Shown piece by piece: positions 10,525 to 21,878 of a DNA stretch of 64,000 nt. Origin of the DNA: Collybia mongolica (lineage: Eukaryota; Basidiomycota; Agaricomycetes; Agaricales; Clitocybaceae); assembly GCA_013420905.1 (NCBI GenBank), contig JAAXNY010000010.1:434001-498000 (forward strand). Reading direction: 5' to 3'. Under the pieces are notes generated by a model, which had not been told where the DNA came from, searched no databases, and was given only the letters and a program-made list of their open reading frames with translations. Within the stretch, counting starts at the first letter, position 1; each line of letters starts with the position of its first letter. A program made the translations under genes and the position numbers.

Positions 10525-11520
10525 CTGACGAAAAGCTCAGGAACGAATCAATACCATTTTGCTTTGAGCACCTACTCACCCTTGAGCACCTGTATGTGGT
10601 TCATCCGATGATGGCGGCTGAGAAAGCTGACCGGTTTCACCTGCAGATGACTATGGACACAGAACTCGTTGGTAATAGTTAAGGAAACACATTGTGAAAC
10701 ACACCCGCAAAGCACTGCGTTGAGCCATGATGAGTCGTAAGATACCTTTGGATGCCTAATGCTCTCCGTGGGCCATCATGCTCAGAAGGTTTCTCACGCT
10801 GGAAACTGTCAGAACAAGGAAGGAAGGAATACAACTGGTTCCTACCATGACTGTCCAGAATAACAGTTTCAGCCGAAAAACCGGCGGCTCTATTTGACGC
10901 GCAAGTACTGGGCAGGAGGGGTATGTCCAGTGTAAACGATAGTTTCTGTCAAACCTGGTCGTTTGCTAAAGTGGGTGCATCCAAATACATGAGAACGTGA
11001 TGCGTACTATCAAGCGACCCATGACAGCCCTCTAGACCTAGTTTGGATGAATTAGAAGGAAAAGAAGGAATGCACCCAGGTAGATAGAATACGGGCGACC
11101 ACCTCGGGATCAACAAGTTCTTCGCCAGCAATACAGAAATGGTTGGAATAGAGAGTGTAGATGGGGTTCGACATTTGATGTGGCACGCTCACTTTTAGAG
11201 TGGGGTAAGAACGTTCTACAATCAAGAAGATCCAGTCATATGCATTGGTCAAGGCTCCGCGTAACGTTGTCTTTTTAGAAAGAAAGTCGGTTGGGGACGA
11301 TGACCCGAACACATTTTAGAACACACCCCATGATTTTCGTACAGGCATACAACTCTCCTAGTGCGCGCTCTCGGTAAAAGACAACATTGACTTCAGTCCC
11401 AGCCTGCATATTGAAGAATCCTGATTGAAATGCCGGAGTCTCGGTGACCTTCGCTTTCCGGCATCAGCAAACCCTGATTTTTCCCACAAATAGCCGACAG
11501 GAACCGCAGTGTCTCTCAAA
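10525..11520. other. Upstream region of TPR-CHAT gene
   Basis: One or more 5' exons and the promoter of the TPR-CHAT gene are expected here. A minus-strand open frame at 11052-11312 (86 residues, hydrophobic AYDWIFLIVE and IYTLYSNHFCIAGEELV) looks protein-like but I do not recognise a family. Nothing else is supportable. Confidence 0.4.
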
Positions 11521-11529
11521 TTCATTGGT

Positions 11530-12970
11530 GTCTTCACAGTGCTATGCAGAGCTGGACTTTGACTTCACAGTTCTGTGCAGAGTTGGATAGAGTACATTTG
11601 GCCTGTACAGATTGGGCCTTCTCTGTGCAGCTTTGTTTGGATGTTTCGGGCCTGTACATCATCATAAAGGAGCCCTTATTTCTATACAGATCATGTCAGA
11701 TTAGCCACTAAGTCCATGTTGTTGAACAAGTAGCTTGATAAAAAAAACTGTAATGGGAACTAACAAGATGCATAAAATAGCTCCTCATCTATGTATTTAT
11801 TCAGGAAGGATATGTTACTGTATTCCGATGTAGTTTCCTTCAACAATCTTGGATTGGCCTTTGTGCCGAACCAAGGGATTAAACCTGCAAGCATTTGTAC
11901 TCATGCCAATGCTACCACATCTCCCTTGATGGTGTTGTTGCTTCTCCATGCCTGCTCCAAGAAGTACATATTTGGGTGGGTATGTGCATGCATTATGGTC
12001 GAAACCCACACCCGTTTGAGTGGTGTGCGGGTTTCTCAGGCTGAGTTTCAAAATACTTAGTGCTTTTGTTCGAAGGTAGCTCGTGCAAACAACCACCCAC
12101 CTTCATCACCATCGACAATGACTGGACAACAGCCCCCCTCTCCACCTCCCTCAATCTCTGGCCATCCCTAGTGCCACATCATGCTAACTGCCTGTCCCAT
12201 GTCAGGAAGTACCCACCAGGTATGTTCACCCACCCTCGTACACCTGCCACATCACACTTATGCTTATGGCCCCAAACTTGGAACTACCCCCAACAATGGC
12301 ACAACAATGCAGCAAGGGACCTCCCTATCCCTCGACGACCCCAGTATGATTGCCACATTGCACTAATGGCCTGATGGATATGCAGAAATACATGGGGTGG
12401 TCATGGGTCTTATTGGTGGTCTTGGGGGGGATCGTTATCATGGTATGAGGTTTGGTGATATGTTGGAGGGCGTCGGCAGGGTTGGAAGGCAAGTGCTCAT
12501 GTATCCTTAGTACTTGAACCGACTCATGTTTATTCCAGGATGCAATTGAAGAAAGGGAAGCTGACCCCGGATGACATGAATCTCGACATCATTCTCAACT
12601 AATTAGTAACCCATCCTTAATCTACCATATGCTTCCCATCTGCCATATATTTTCAGCTTATATTTACGCTTATACCCATGCTGGTGAATATATTTATTGC
12701 CACCTCATTTTGTGAACCTGTGTGATCCTCTAATGTTGAACATTCCTTGCCTGAATTCATTGCATTACCCAAAACAATACAGAGGATAGGTATGACTGGA
12801 AAGCTCTATAGGGAATCCCCCTGTCCTGTGCAGTTATACACAGTGAAAATGATAGCTTACACAGTGATTCACAGAAGATCTGTGTCACCATACAGAGCTG
12901 CCACTATAGGGATGTGTACTGTGGACTCTGTGGTACTGTAGGTCTCTGCACAGTGCTGTCACACTAGGCA
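11530..12970. mobile_element. Probable DNA-transposon relic with CTGTGCAG subterminal motifs
   Basis: Words of the form CTGTGCAG, CTGTACAG, TGCAGAG and CACAGTG cluster at both ends, at about 11535-11700 and, mainly in inverse orientation, about 12818-12970, with almost none between. That is the pattern of subterminal repeats bound by a transposase. The centre (12117-12600) has a proline/serine-rich open piece starting MTGQQPPSPPPSISG and a later piece GVVMGLIGGLGGDRYHG; no transposase domain is recognisable. Exact ends and target duplication could not be fixed, so the class is unknown. Confidence 0.4.
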
Positions 12971-13525
12971 CCAGACTGATCAGGATTTGCTGATGGGTGA
13001 AGTGAATAGTTTTTTCTGCTCCAACTTGTTAGTATACACCGACCAGAGGAATGATACAATCATACCGATAAGTCTCATGCTAGACACATCAATAAGGTTT
13101 GAGTCTGCCCTCAATGATTCCTCGTTATTAGAACTGGAAGAAGGATCATATTAGAAGTGGTGTATCCGAGTCGAGTGTCGGGGTAGCATGGCCACCGCAC
13201 GGAGTAAGAAGGCATCAAGCCAGAATTATACACTTTTACTAAGATGAGCTGAGAGTGGAATCTATTGCCCCGTAAGTGCTGGATCTCATTATGAGCTACC
13301 TACCCCACCCTAATTTGTAGTAACCAAAAGGTACATAATTGCTTTCTATCTGGTGAAATATATTATTGTGGATAATGGATTATTGTCAATTCCAAATCCC
13401 GAACTTCTCACTGGGCGCCACCGAACATCGCTCAGAGCGCTGCAGTCTATTAGCGTGGCCCAGGTCTTCAAGATTGGCAAACTGTCAAGGTCACGCGACG
13501 TCATCGCTCAACAGCCCATTTTATT
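12971..13525. other. Intergenic with repeat block A copy 2
   Basis: No gene is supportable. Positions 13450-13516 match the promoter block A of the Ubl gene (4866-4932) and run directly into block C copy 2. Confidence 0.5.
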
Positions 13526-13645
13526 ACCACATTAGGTAAGCCAACCTCCCAGTCGGAAGACATGACGCCGACAATCTCCCCTGTGTATGCCTTGGACTGC
13601 GTCTCGGAAATGGCAGGGAGCGTGGAAGGGGTGAAGAGTGGGAAC
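13526..13645 (+). repeat. Dispersed direct repeat, block C copy 2, with coding-like frame
   Basis: Partner of 6374-6493. In this copy one frame stays open from about 13526 to a TAG near 13711 (TLGKPTSQSEDMTPTISPVY, then ALDCVSEMAGSVEGVKSG), which looks like a terminal exon of an unrecognised gene. The other copy has a stop in the same frame, so both are probably fragments of one decayed gene. Confidence 0.65.
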
Positions 13646-13860
13646 GCAATGAGTGAGGCGTTCGCTACGGTAGGCCCAGGGTTAGTTGCAGCTGTTGGTC
13701 CTGAGGGCTAGTTTGTAGTCGGCGGTTTGAGGTGATAGTGAATATGAAAACACATGCGTTGGGTTATAAGGATCGCCAAGTGGTAGGAGTGGGATTGGGA
13801 GGAGAGATGAATCCTCAACCAACAGCATAGCTCAGTTTCCCAAAACCGGTCTGGATACGT

Positions 13861-15113
13861 TTACAACGTATCTACCGCGTTCATCTGATCCCTCCTCGCC
13901 CAAACTTGTGTCTTCTCACAACTCTCCAAGTCTATCACAAACACCGCATCCCCTTTAATGCAGAAATTGGGACGTTCAATATCCCCGTGTATGTAACCCG
14001 CATCATGAATTTGTTGGATGGCAGCCTTCATTTTGTGACGGAGGGAAGGAGAAATAGGACCGTCGGGGATCGCATCCCCCACATTTTCGAGCGCAAGGAG
14101 GTGCAAGATTCCCCATATATCGAAGTATCCATAGACCTTCGGAATATAGCGACCCTGGAGATGCTGGAGCACTACGTATACACGGGATTCTGTTTCTAGC
14201 GCCGCAGATGCTGCATGATTCTGGAACAAGTCGACTACCTTGCATGTGATGCCATTGGGGCTTGCACGCAGCAGACTGGCCTGTACGACAAATCCGCGCG
14301 CGGTATGCCGTACAGTGCTGCGTTCAAAAATACAAAGACGAAGGTCAAGATCTAGACACTTGTGCATACCGCCCTCGGTAAGCGCCAAGTAGTTGCCAGC
14401 TTTATTCACGACGATTCGGCGGTCATCAAGGGCAGCGGCGCCAGTTGAAGCAAAGAGTCGCGCAGGAGGGGTATTGTCGGTGGCTGGTGAAGCATAGAGC
14501 TCTGCGAGGAGTACAAAATGCCAACGAAGGCCTTGAGAATGGATAGGGATGCAGAAGGCTTGTAGAGATCAATAGGCCCTGCATAACTTAAAATGCCGTC
14601 GCCTTCAGCCCGCTCGAAGAACCAGTACGATGGAAATTGCTCAAAACGCCATATTTGTTGTCATTGAAGGTCATGTAACCGTAGATTTGCTGAAGGTCAT
14701 CAACGCACTGCCTGTCGTTGACGGTGTAATGGTTATTGACTGCTTGAAGGCTTGCACGTAAATCCGCGAGATCTGCGACCCATTCTGGCTTGTACTCCAC
14801 CTGGAAAACCCATCATTGACAAAGAAGAATGTTGATAATCCTGTCAATTTACGGTCAACTAACTTCGACTGACTCGTGCCAGCATTGAAACCAGGAGAAA
14901 TCAGGATTTCCTATGGTACCAATTTGGCCACTTCCCGGCCGAATAAAAACGACTCTCCACTCCAAGGTTCTGTAGTACAGCCGCAACCGTCCTGTGCAAC
15001 TCCGTGTTCGCAACCTCATAGATGTCGTCTTCACATGCCACGATTTCCGGCTGTGTCCTAAAGCTTGCCCCTACTCTTATTTCCGTCCCGTCTTCGATAC
15101 CTTTCGTCCTCAT
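13861..15113 (-). pseudogene. Frameshifted fungal protein kinase-like gene
   Basis: Read leftwards, the pieces follow the order of a large basidiomycete kinase-like family: an N-terminal block (IRVGASFRTQPEIVACEDD, then TVAAVLQNLGVESRFYSAGK), NPDFSWFQCWHESVE, an intron with GTTAGT donor, VEYKPEWVADLADL, QQIYGYMTFNDNKYGVL, YWFFERAEGDGILSYAGPI, WHFVLLAELYASPATDN, then KVVDLF, the lobe hinge around HLLALENVG, the catalytic loop HGDIERPNF and the metal-binding strand FVIDLE. The C-terminal exon keeps the catalytic Asp and Asn. At least three changes of frame have no splice signals (near 14920, 14630 and 14540), so the gene is probably dead. The presumed substrate is unknown; members of this family are often called FunK1-like or simply protein kinase domain proteins. 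Confidence 0.65.
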
Positions 15114-16146
15114 AGCATCCCTGATGACCGTGTGGATATCTGTGGTAAAGGTCTGTCAGGGTCCGAATTGCCGAAGGTCGGTTCTCGGGAATGCATGAGG
15201 GGGACTGTAAGATGAGCTATGTGAATCTGCGGTGATTATCCCGCGGGGATTGAAGAGGAGGTCAGGGAAACTGGTTTGCATGACTTCAACGATACTGGTG
15301 CCATGGGTGCCAATTGCAGCCTGGAAATGGTTGATTCTTTACATTCGCTGACCACGGCTGTCGGACATCGGATTTTTGGGTCTCGGGTACTGACTGTATT
15401 GCATTGCCCAGTTGGAGCAACTTTTCAGTTAAGTAGACCGTCAAGACAGGAGAGGGTAGATATAGGCAGTAAAATGCTGATGGTGCTCATATCAACCCAT
15501 GTCCTTCACCTTGAATGTGTGTTATTGTAACTAAAATCATAGATTTCTAACTACCATGTTCCAATGCCTCAATGCCTCACCCTCGGAGCATTACCCTCTG
15601 GTATGCCCACAGAGTTCCCAGCGAAGAAGCACTAAACCAGGTAGAGGTATGACATATACAACCCCCTCCTCGAAGGTTCTGTACTATGTACACCCCGAAA
15701 ACTGTGTTTCGGATATGGAGGGGAGGTCGGGGGGGTTGAATCGTGGGAATAGGAGGTCCGTTGACTGTTGGTACATTTTATCCATCGAGTGGATGATGGG
15801 ATTTAGGTTATCTGGGTGTAAGGGGTGGTAAGTTAGACATATAGCACACACGCGGCGCAGAACTGCTTACCACCCTGGATGACGAAGAACTTCCAGGGTT
15901 TTAGACTGTGATGGACTCACCCTCTCTTGCACGGTTCGATCACCCTTTCCTCGGTTTCGATCCCGCAGCCCTCCGATTCTGTATATGTTATCTCGCAAAA
16001 CACAATTGGGGGAATGACTGTTGATTTTGCATGTAGGAATCTTAAGACTAGGAGACTTCCTATACAAATTTAATTCAAATAAAGTTGGATCCAAGTCCAT
16101 ACAGTATACGTACACAAGTAGAAATAAAACTCGTGTATATGCCGTA
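15114..16146. other. Intergenic with repeat block B copy 2
   Basis: No gene is supportable. Positions about 15640-15764 are a diverged copy of 5953-6082 (shared CCCCGAAAA, TGTGTTT, GATATGGAGG and GGAGGTCCGT words). The right part is the 3' flank of the aldo-keto reductase gene. Confidence 0.45.
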
Positions 16147-17636
16147 TTACTGCACATCCTCGGCCACTGGTTTGTGCGGCTTCAACAATAATGGTTTCTC
16201 AATATGCGCCGTGGACGTCAGCATTCGCCGGAGCTCCGTTCCAGTTCCCTAATCACGAAAAAGGAAGAGCATCAACAGATGTAGAAACAAGACAAATGTC
16301 GATAGTCACTCACAATCAACCTCCCTGGAAACCCCAGGTCAAAATCAACAGTGGCCTCCAGCTCGTCTAACTGTGACTTGCTCAGCGAAATATCGAGCGC
16401 CTCGATGTTCGCATGCAGATGCTCGATTTTGCGCCCACCGATTATAGGAAACACATAAGGTGCTTTGTGCAAAAGATAGGCGATCGCCACTATGGAATAG
16501 CCATCAGAGCTGCACGTTGCGGAATTCAGCGCATATAATAATTACCGGAGGTAAGGTGCTTCGTGCCCACCTCACCCGCAACCTTCTCAAGGACCTTCGA
16601 AACCTCCTTCTCCTTTTCGGTCCTTTCCCACTCCGGCACCATCATCCGGTACTCCCCCCGTTTCCTGCGCTCCTCCTCCTCAGCATTTGTGCGGAATTTC
16701 CCACCAGCGAGTACATCCCACGGCGCCAGTGCCATTCCTACCAGCGATGCGAGTTAGTTGGGGTTCATGGTAGAGGGGATGATGATCTTACCTTCACTCC
16801 TCGCCATCGGGATTATTTCCCTTTCGAAATCGCGGGTCATGACGTTCCACTGGCCTTGGTAGACACAGAAAGGAGTCATGCCGTTCTGGCGTGCGTATTG
16901 GTTGGCCTTAGACACGACCCACGCAGGTGTATCTGAAACGCCCTATAATGCGCATGTTAGCGCATGGCTGAAAAGATGGGTCAGAGAACGTACAAGATAT
17001 AGAACTTTCCCGGCCATGACGAGGATATGAAGGGAGCGCATAACTTCTTCGATGCTGGTCTCAAACTCCCACCAATGGACATAGAGGAGGTCGATATATG
17101 AGGTGCGGAGCTTCTTCAAGGACGCCTCGACGGAGATCCGGAGGGATTTGCTGCCGTTTCCGACGTAGAGAACTTTCTGGGCGATTTCATCGTTGCCGCG
17201 TTTGAAGTTGGCTGAATACTATTATTGTGGAGAACGGATGGGCATACAAATCAGAGAGAAGCGCATGGCTATGTACTTTTGTAGCGATAAATAGTTGATC
17301 ACGAATCTTACGTTGCTCAGCCCACTCGCCGATCCAGGTCTCCGACTGTTCGTCCTGGCTGTAGCAGAACCCATAAGTAAGGTCGCACATACGAATGCGT
17401 TAAATCACTTGCTAGTTGTTGGCTGTGTCGATAAAATTTCCTCCTACATCGAAATATGCATCTAGGAGTTTCATGCTTGACTCCTTGTCCATCGAGCCCA
17501 TAACATGATTCCAGTTTTCACCAATGCTCAACGCGCCAAGCTGGAGCGGGGAGACGCGAACACCAGCAGTGGGGGATAAGATGCGGTAACGTCCGAGTTT
17601 AGTTGGAGGCGGCGGTGCAGGAGTCCAGAGTGACAT
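16147..17636 (-). CDS. Aldo-keto reductase, aryl-alcohol dehydrogenase type
   Basis: The start [20 protein letters not shown] is standard for fungal aryl-alcohol dehydrogenases, which use NADPH to interconvert aromatic aldehydes and alcohols in the cytosol, for example during lignin-derived aromatic turnover. The full catalytic tetrad is present: Asp in FIDTANN, Tyr in NNYQDEQSE, Lys in FIATKYS and His in [10 protein letters not shown]. Later parts are [28 protein letters not shown] and the cofactor-binding end [14 protein letters not shown]; the protein ends [11 protein letters not shown]. Exons join over short introns; the first intron (17359-17412) is a GC-AG intron (TA|GCAAGT...CTACAG|C) that splits the catalytic Tyr codon. 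Length (about 390 residues) and motifs are complete, so it looks functional. Confidence 0.9.
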
Positions 17637-17884
17637 GGTTTATATCTAGAGTATATGCAGTCGGCAGAGGGAGAGTAGAGTTTAGAATCAGCTCGTCAAT
17701 TCACCTTTGACTTTTATACATTTTTCGCGCATTGCGACTAAATTTTCGAGCATTGTCCAGACCGTCAATATGTCAGACTGTGGTGCGCGAAGTGACTCGG
17801 TCTATGCTCTCTGGTGGTAGTCATAAGTATTTGTGGTGCCGACTGGGATACACGATTGCGTGGACAACAGCCGAACCCAGGAAG

Positions 17885-19594
17885 TTATGGGGGTATACAA
17901 GCCCATCTGCGCGGGAAGCGGTCTTTTTTGTCAAGACTTAAGCCTTCATTCGCGACAAATACCGTACTTACCGGATAGGGTTTAAATGTCCCGGCCCCAT
18001 TTTCGTGGAGCGGCTCTTGATCCCAGTGTGTTTCATAGAGTGCACAGCAATTTCGTCTGACTCCTTCTCGTAGATGGGGGTGAATATCAATGGCTCCACG
18101 GAAGAACGCCACCGCAATTACATGTCTAAACCACAGGGATGATTAGTACTCAGAGTGGGAGCCGTTCCGTCTCCCACAATCCGCGGGTCCCCGGCGCGAT
18201 TATCGAAAAGAAGAAACGATGAGATTATCGTTCGCGTGGCTGTGGTGGTCGTTCCCTTATACACTGGCAATGATAATTCGAGTATCGAGGACACTGGGAG
18301 GACGGACAGATAATATTGAGCAGGGGGGACAGTCGACAGCGGTTATTCACCTGACTGCGCTCGTTTAACTCGGCGATAAAAATTAACGATGTTGTTAACG
18401 CTGTCTATGCTTTCACAGTAGGGGGCTGAAGGAGGATTTGAAGAGGTGCCTAAGGGTGGAAGAATGCGTGTGTGCCAACATGTTAGGTACTTATAGACCG
18501 AATATAGATTGTGGGTAATTGGCTCGAGGCTTTCCAAGTTATGCATATGTCCCACTGTAATGACAATGGATAGCATTTTCAGTCTGAAATTCTTCACAGG
18601 TAAGGGACGAGGGGATGAGGGGCCATCTTGGCGTACAAACATGCACATACAATGGTATTAGTTGAAAGTTGCTTGAGCTCTCCTCGAGCCCAGAGGGTGG
18701 CAGCAGCCCATGTTGGGTATAGGAAGTCTTTCCAAAGATCTGCCAAAACTAATCAGCGAAGAGAAACCCCGTTCACAGAGAAAGCCCTTACAGGCGGAGG
18801 ACGGTCCAAGGCAAGAAGGGCTGACCACAGGCGACGCGTCGCATGCTATGGAGCTCATGTAAGAATTATAAAACTTGTTAGGTGCTGTAAATCTGAAGTC
18901 ATTGAAATTGTCCATGATAATGATCACCCCAGGAAGGACAGACGTGTGTCAAAAACTGTGCACTTGCTGAGAGCTGTTTGTTGAATTCAAGGATATTGTC
19001 TTCCAAAGTCTGTAATTCAGCGACCACATTTGTTCGAAACCGAGGATTCGTGTTCATGAGCTGGGTGTGGTTGACCATCCTGACTAATTCTCGTGCCCAG
19101 CTCGGTCCTGCTGTAGTACAAAAGGTACCCTGAGGCAGAAGGGGGTCTACGTTTCCATCCCAGCTTTCAGTAGTTGTAACGAAATATTAAATCAGTGCTT
19201 TCGATGCAAGCCCAAAAACTTACTGTAACTAGGTGAATGGGCCGGGACGGCGTTAAGATACCTTTGGTTTGTTGAAGATCAATTAATGCTTTACCCGTCA
19301 CCACTGTACAACATTGGCGCCTTGGTTGTGGGAAGAACAAGAACTCCTCACAATGTCAATACGAATTTTGATTCGTTGAGATTCGATGCAGAGGCGAGAC
19401 TGCGCTGACCAAGGGGCTAAAGAAGCCTTCATGCTAGAGAGTATGTATCTTATACCGGACTCGGGGATGGTTATACCTAGGCTTAAAGTAAATAAGATGT
19501 TATAATCCTCCCGGCGCCTACTGCGCACACTTACAAGTCTTCGGAGCAGGACGTCAAGGATTGCGCGCAGCAAGTTGACTCGAGCAAACATGTT
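17885..19594 (-). CDS. Unidentified multi-exon gene, possibly decaying (copy 1 of a duplication)
   Basis: I do not recognise the product. Exon-like pieces on the minus strand are MFARVNLLRAILDVLLRRL (19591, with a GTAAGT donor), an alpha-helical piece near 18960-19110 (RELVRMVNHTQLMNTNPRF, then VVAELQTLEDNILEFNKQL), and a terminal piece at 17885-18112 (HPHLREGVRRNCCALYETHW, then QEPLHENGAGTFKPYPVS). Positions 17940-18445 are duplicated at 20828-21300. The reading frames could not be joined without gaps. A LINE is inserted just upstream of the MFARVN start. Either the true gene is longer and interrupted by that insertion, or all of this is decaying. Confidence 0.35.
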
Positions 19595-19595
19595 A

Positions 19596-19609
19596 CATGG
19601 TTCTGAGCT
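19596..19609. repeat. Target-site duplication, left copy
   Basis: CATGGTTCTGAGCT, identical to 20365-20378, directly next to the poly(T) run that marks the LINE tail. Confidence 0.85.
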
Positions 19610-20364
19610 TTTTTTTTTTTTTTTTTTCCTTCAACGTTTTTATATACCGCAATACAAAAGTACAGAAGCGGTCACGTGTAACCGTAATCGTATCAAGCCG
19701 AGTCGAGATATGTCCATTATAGGCCGTCATATGAGGCAGGTCTGGATTGCCCCGCCCGTTCCCGTTTGGAAGCGCTCCCTGAGTGAGCCCCCTTGTGAGG
19801 GGCCGTAAAGTAGTCCCTTTCGGGAAACGAGAGCAGGCGTCGTAGCAGGGGGGCACGCCCCCCGCGCCTCTCAATCCGCTTGGTAAGTAAGCTTAAGTGC
19901 GGCCACCCCTGCCGACAGGTTCCCCGGGGGGGCTCATCCCCTGGAGACCTCCTCAAGAGGAGATCGACTTAGTCCGGAGAGGCCAAGGCCATGCATGACC
20001 GCTCATCCCGGGCCGAAGCCCGAGACTGATGCCTCGGTGTCGCGGCTACCCCTCGGCAAGTACCTACTTACCTCCCGGTACACCCACCCTACTCTAAACG
20101 GGGTTCCCGGAAAACCCCAAAGGCCGCCGGGTTGTCGTGGAGGAAATTGCTGACCCATACAAGAGTCAGCTCTCTCCCGGGCCGGGTTTTCCGCTGGTAA
20201 AGCGGACAGTACCAGAATACATGTTCTACAGTCTCCTTTCCGAGGCCGCAGTCGCAGTCATAGGTCTCCTTCTCTTTAAGGAACCTCTGTCTGTACGCGC
20301 CAATCGGTGCGTGGCCCGTTAGGGCCCGCGCCAGCCTGACGGTATCACTGGTGCTGGTGGACAC
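19610..20364 (-). mobile_element. 5'-truncated LINE retrotransposon copy
   Basis: The element lies in minus orientation. Its 5' side (20364 to 20089) encodes the C-terminal end of a non-LTR reverse transcriptase ORF: LTGHAPIGAYRQRFL, then CDCGLGKETVEHVFWYCPLY, the usual cysteine/histidine-bearing end found after the RNase H region of fungal LINEs. A GC-rich 3' UTR follows and ends in a poly(A) tail (plus-strand T run, 19610-19627). It is bounded by perfect 14-bp direct repeats (19596-19609, 20365-20378). The ATG that opens the frame lies in the flanking duplication, so it is a chance start. The reverse transcriptase and endonuclease core is absent; the copy cannot move by itself. Perfect target duplications and a pure tail imply a fairly recent insertion. 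Confidence 0.88.
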
Positions 20365-20378
20365 CATGGTTCTGAGCT
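20365..20378. repeat. Target-site duplication, right copy
   Basis: CATGGTTCTGAGCT, identical to 19596-19609. Confidence 0.85.
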
Positions 20379-20827
20379 AATGCGAGCATTCAAAGGGTCA
20401 AGAGGCCACATGACACTAAGCGCTCATCTCAAGTGAAGTTGGTTCCAGGGTCTATTTTGGTGTTGTCATTAGAAGTGGGTATAGCAGTGAAGAACAATTC
20501 GTACTTGAGGACGTATTCGATATGATCCCGTCCGTCAGGACCGACGACATCTTACTAGAGGGTAAGCTCATATAATTAAGACCCCTTTATCAGCAAAGGA
20601 GCTCTTATATTCACGCTGTACTTAGAGCTCTTCCATTTCAATCATCCGTCAGGCTGTACGACACGAGGCACTAGGCAAGCGTGTTGAACATGACGGAATA
20701 GTATGCGAAGGCCACCTGGCTGGCGAGACCAAAATAGGAGATAGAGTGTGCAGTGCTGAGCTCAGGAAGGTACAGAAATGCGCAAGCATCTGCGCGAGGT
20801 GAGATCCCTTTCATCAGTAATAAAGTC

Positions 20828-21300
20828 TTCATTCGCGAAAAATGCCGTACACACTGAATAAGATTTCGATCCCTCGACCTTGGATTCGTCGGACGGCCCT
20901 AGGTTCCAGCGTAGTTTCATAACTAGCATAGCACTTTCGCCTGACTTGTTCTAGTCAATGCGGTCTATGGAAGAAAGCCGCAATCATCGCAGCGTTGCTT
21001 AGGGCGAAAGTCGCCCGTCTCCCGCGATTTGTTGGACCGAGGCCTGATTTTCGATAGAAAAAACGACGAAATGGTACTGCTCTAGTGGTCGCAGCGGCCT
21101 TTTTCTTATACAACGACAAATTGAGTACCAAGGACACTCGGAGACTGACAGAGGATGTTGAGCCAAACGATGTGGTAGACAACCCTGGCCAATCTCAAGA
21201 AACTAGACGGTCAAAAATATACCGTAGGCCACCGATACTGTCCATGCTTCCACTACAGTACGCGATTGAGTTGGAGATTAGAGAAGAGGTGCCCGTCACG
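20828..21300 (-). pseudogene. Copy 2 of duplicated unidentified locus
   Basis: Same orientation as 17940-18445 and alignable through most of its length: CTTCATTCGCGA at the left end, CCGTCTCCC and TCGATAGAAAAAACGA in the middle, then GAGTACCAAGGACACT and AGAAGAGGTGCCC at the right end. Minus-strand protein pieces match copy 1 (QVRRKCYASYETTLEPRA against GVRRNCCALYETHWDQEP) but stops interrupt this copy. It is a decayed duplicate of a gene I cannot name. Confidence 0.55.
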
Positions 21301-21878
21301 CGTCACGGTTCAAGTTGATCAGCAATGTGGTGAAAGAACGCATTCGTAGTACAAACAAGGTACAACAACGCGTGAAGGGTCGGTCAACGGAGATATTTGC
21401 TAATATTTGTGTTCTAGGGTTGTAAGTGGCTGCAGTCTTCCATCCGCAGGAACATATTAGCTTGATAATGAAATCAGTTCGCCCGAACCATACATTTAGA
21501 TTTCACGGAAAAAACTGAGGCGTGTATCGGCGGATCTGACATTCCTGTACATACGTGTACCTGGCTAGGATATCTGGCAGCTGTTATGCTAGTCACCAGA
21601 GGCTCTGTTGACAAACATGGCATTGCTTCATGCTGCTGGGAAAGTATGGGTTAGTCCGTTGCATTTATACTGGAACATTTCAACATAGTAGGGTAGTTCA
21701 AAATCGAGTGGATAGCCGTGTGGATTTTCGCATAACGCATAGGATCCATTATATAAATGAAATTCTTGGGGTGCAATGGCTGGTCCCATTGCAGGATAAC
21801 ACAGCATCCACAACTCTCCATGCCTCCGATCACAACTCAAGTCATTGTGATGACTACCTTACCATGATGATCATGACA
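21301..21878. other. Intergenic
   Basis: No gene is supportable; the right half is the 3' flank of the beta-helix gene. Small open frames on both strands here lack any recognisable motif. Confidence 0.4.

Noticed and set aside
1684..17636. Secondary-metabolite cluster built from the terpene synthase and aldo-keto reductase
   Set aside because: The terpene synthase is broken, the genes are 14 kb apart with unrelated genes and repeats between, and no P450, transporter or regulator is nearby.
19593..19956. Open frames in the GC-rich part left of the LINE ORF
   Set aside because: They lie in the 3' UTR and poly(A) tail of the LINE; one frame even ends in the lysine run encoded by the tail.
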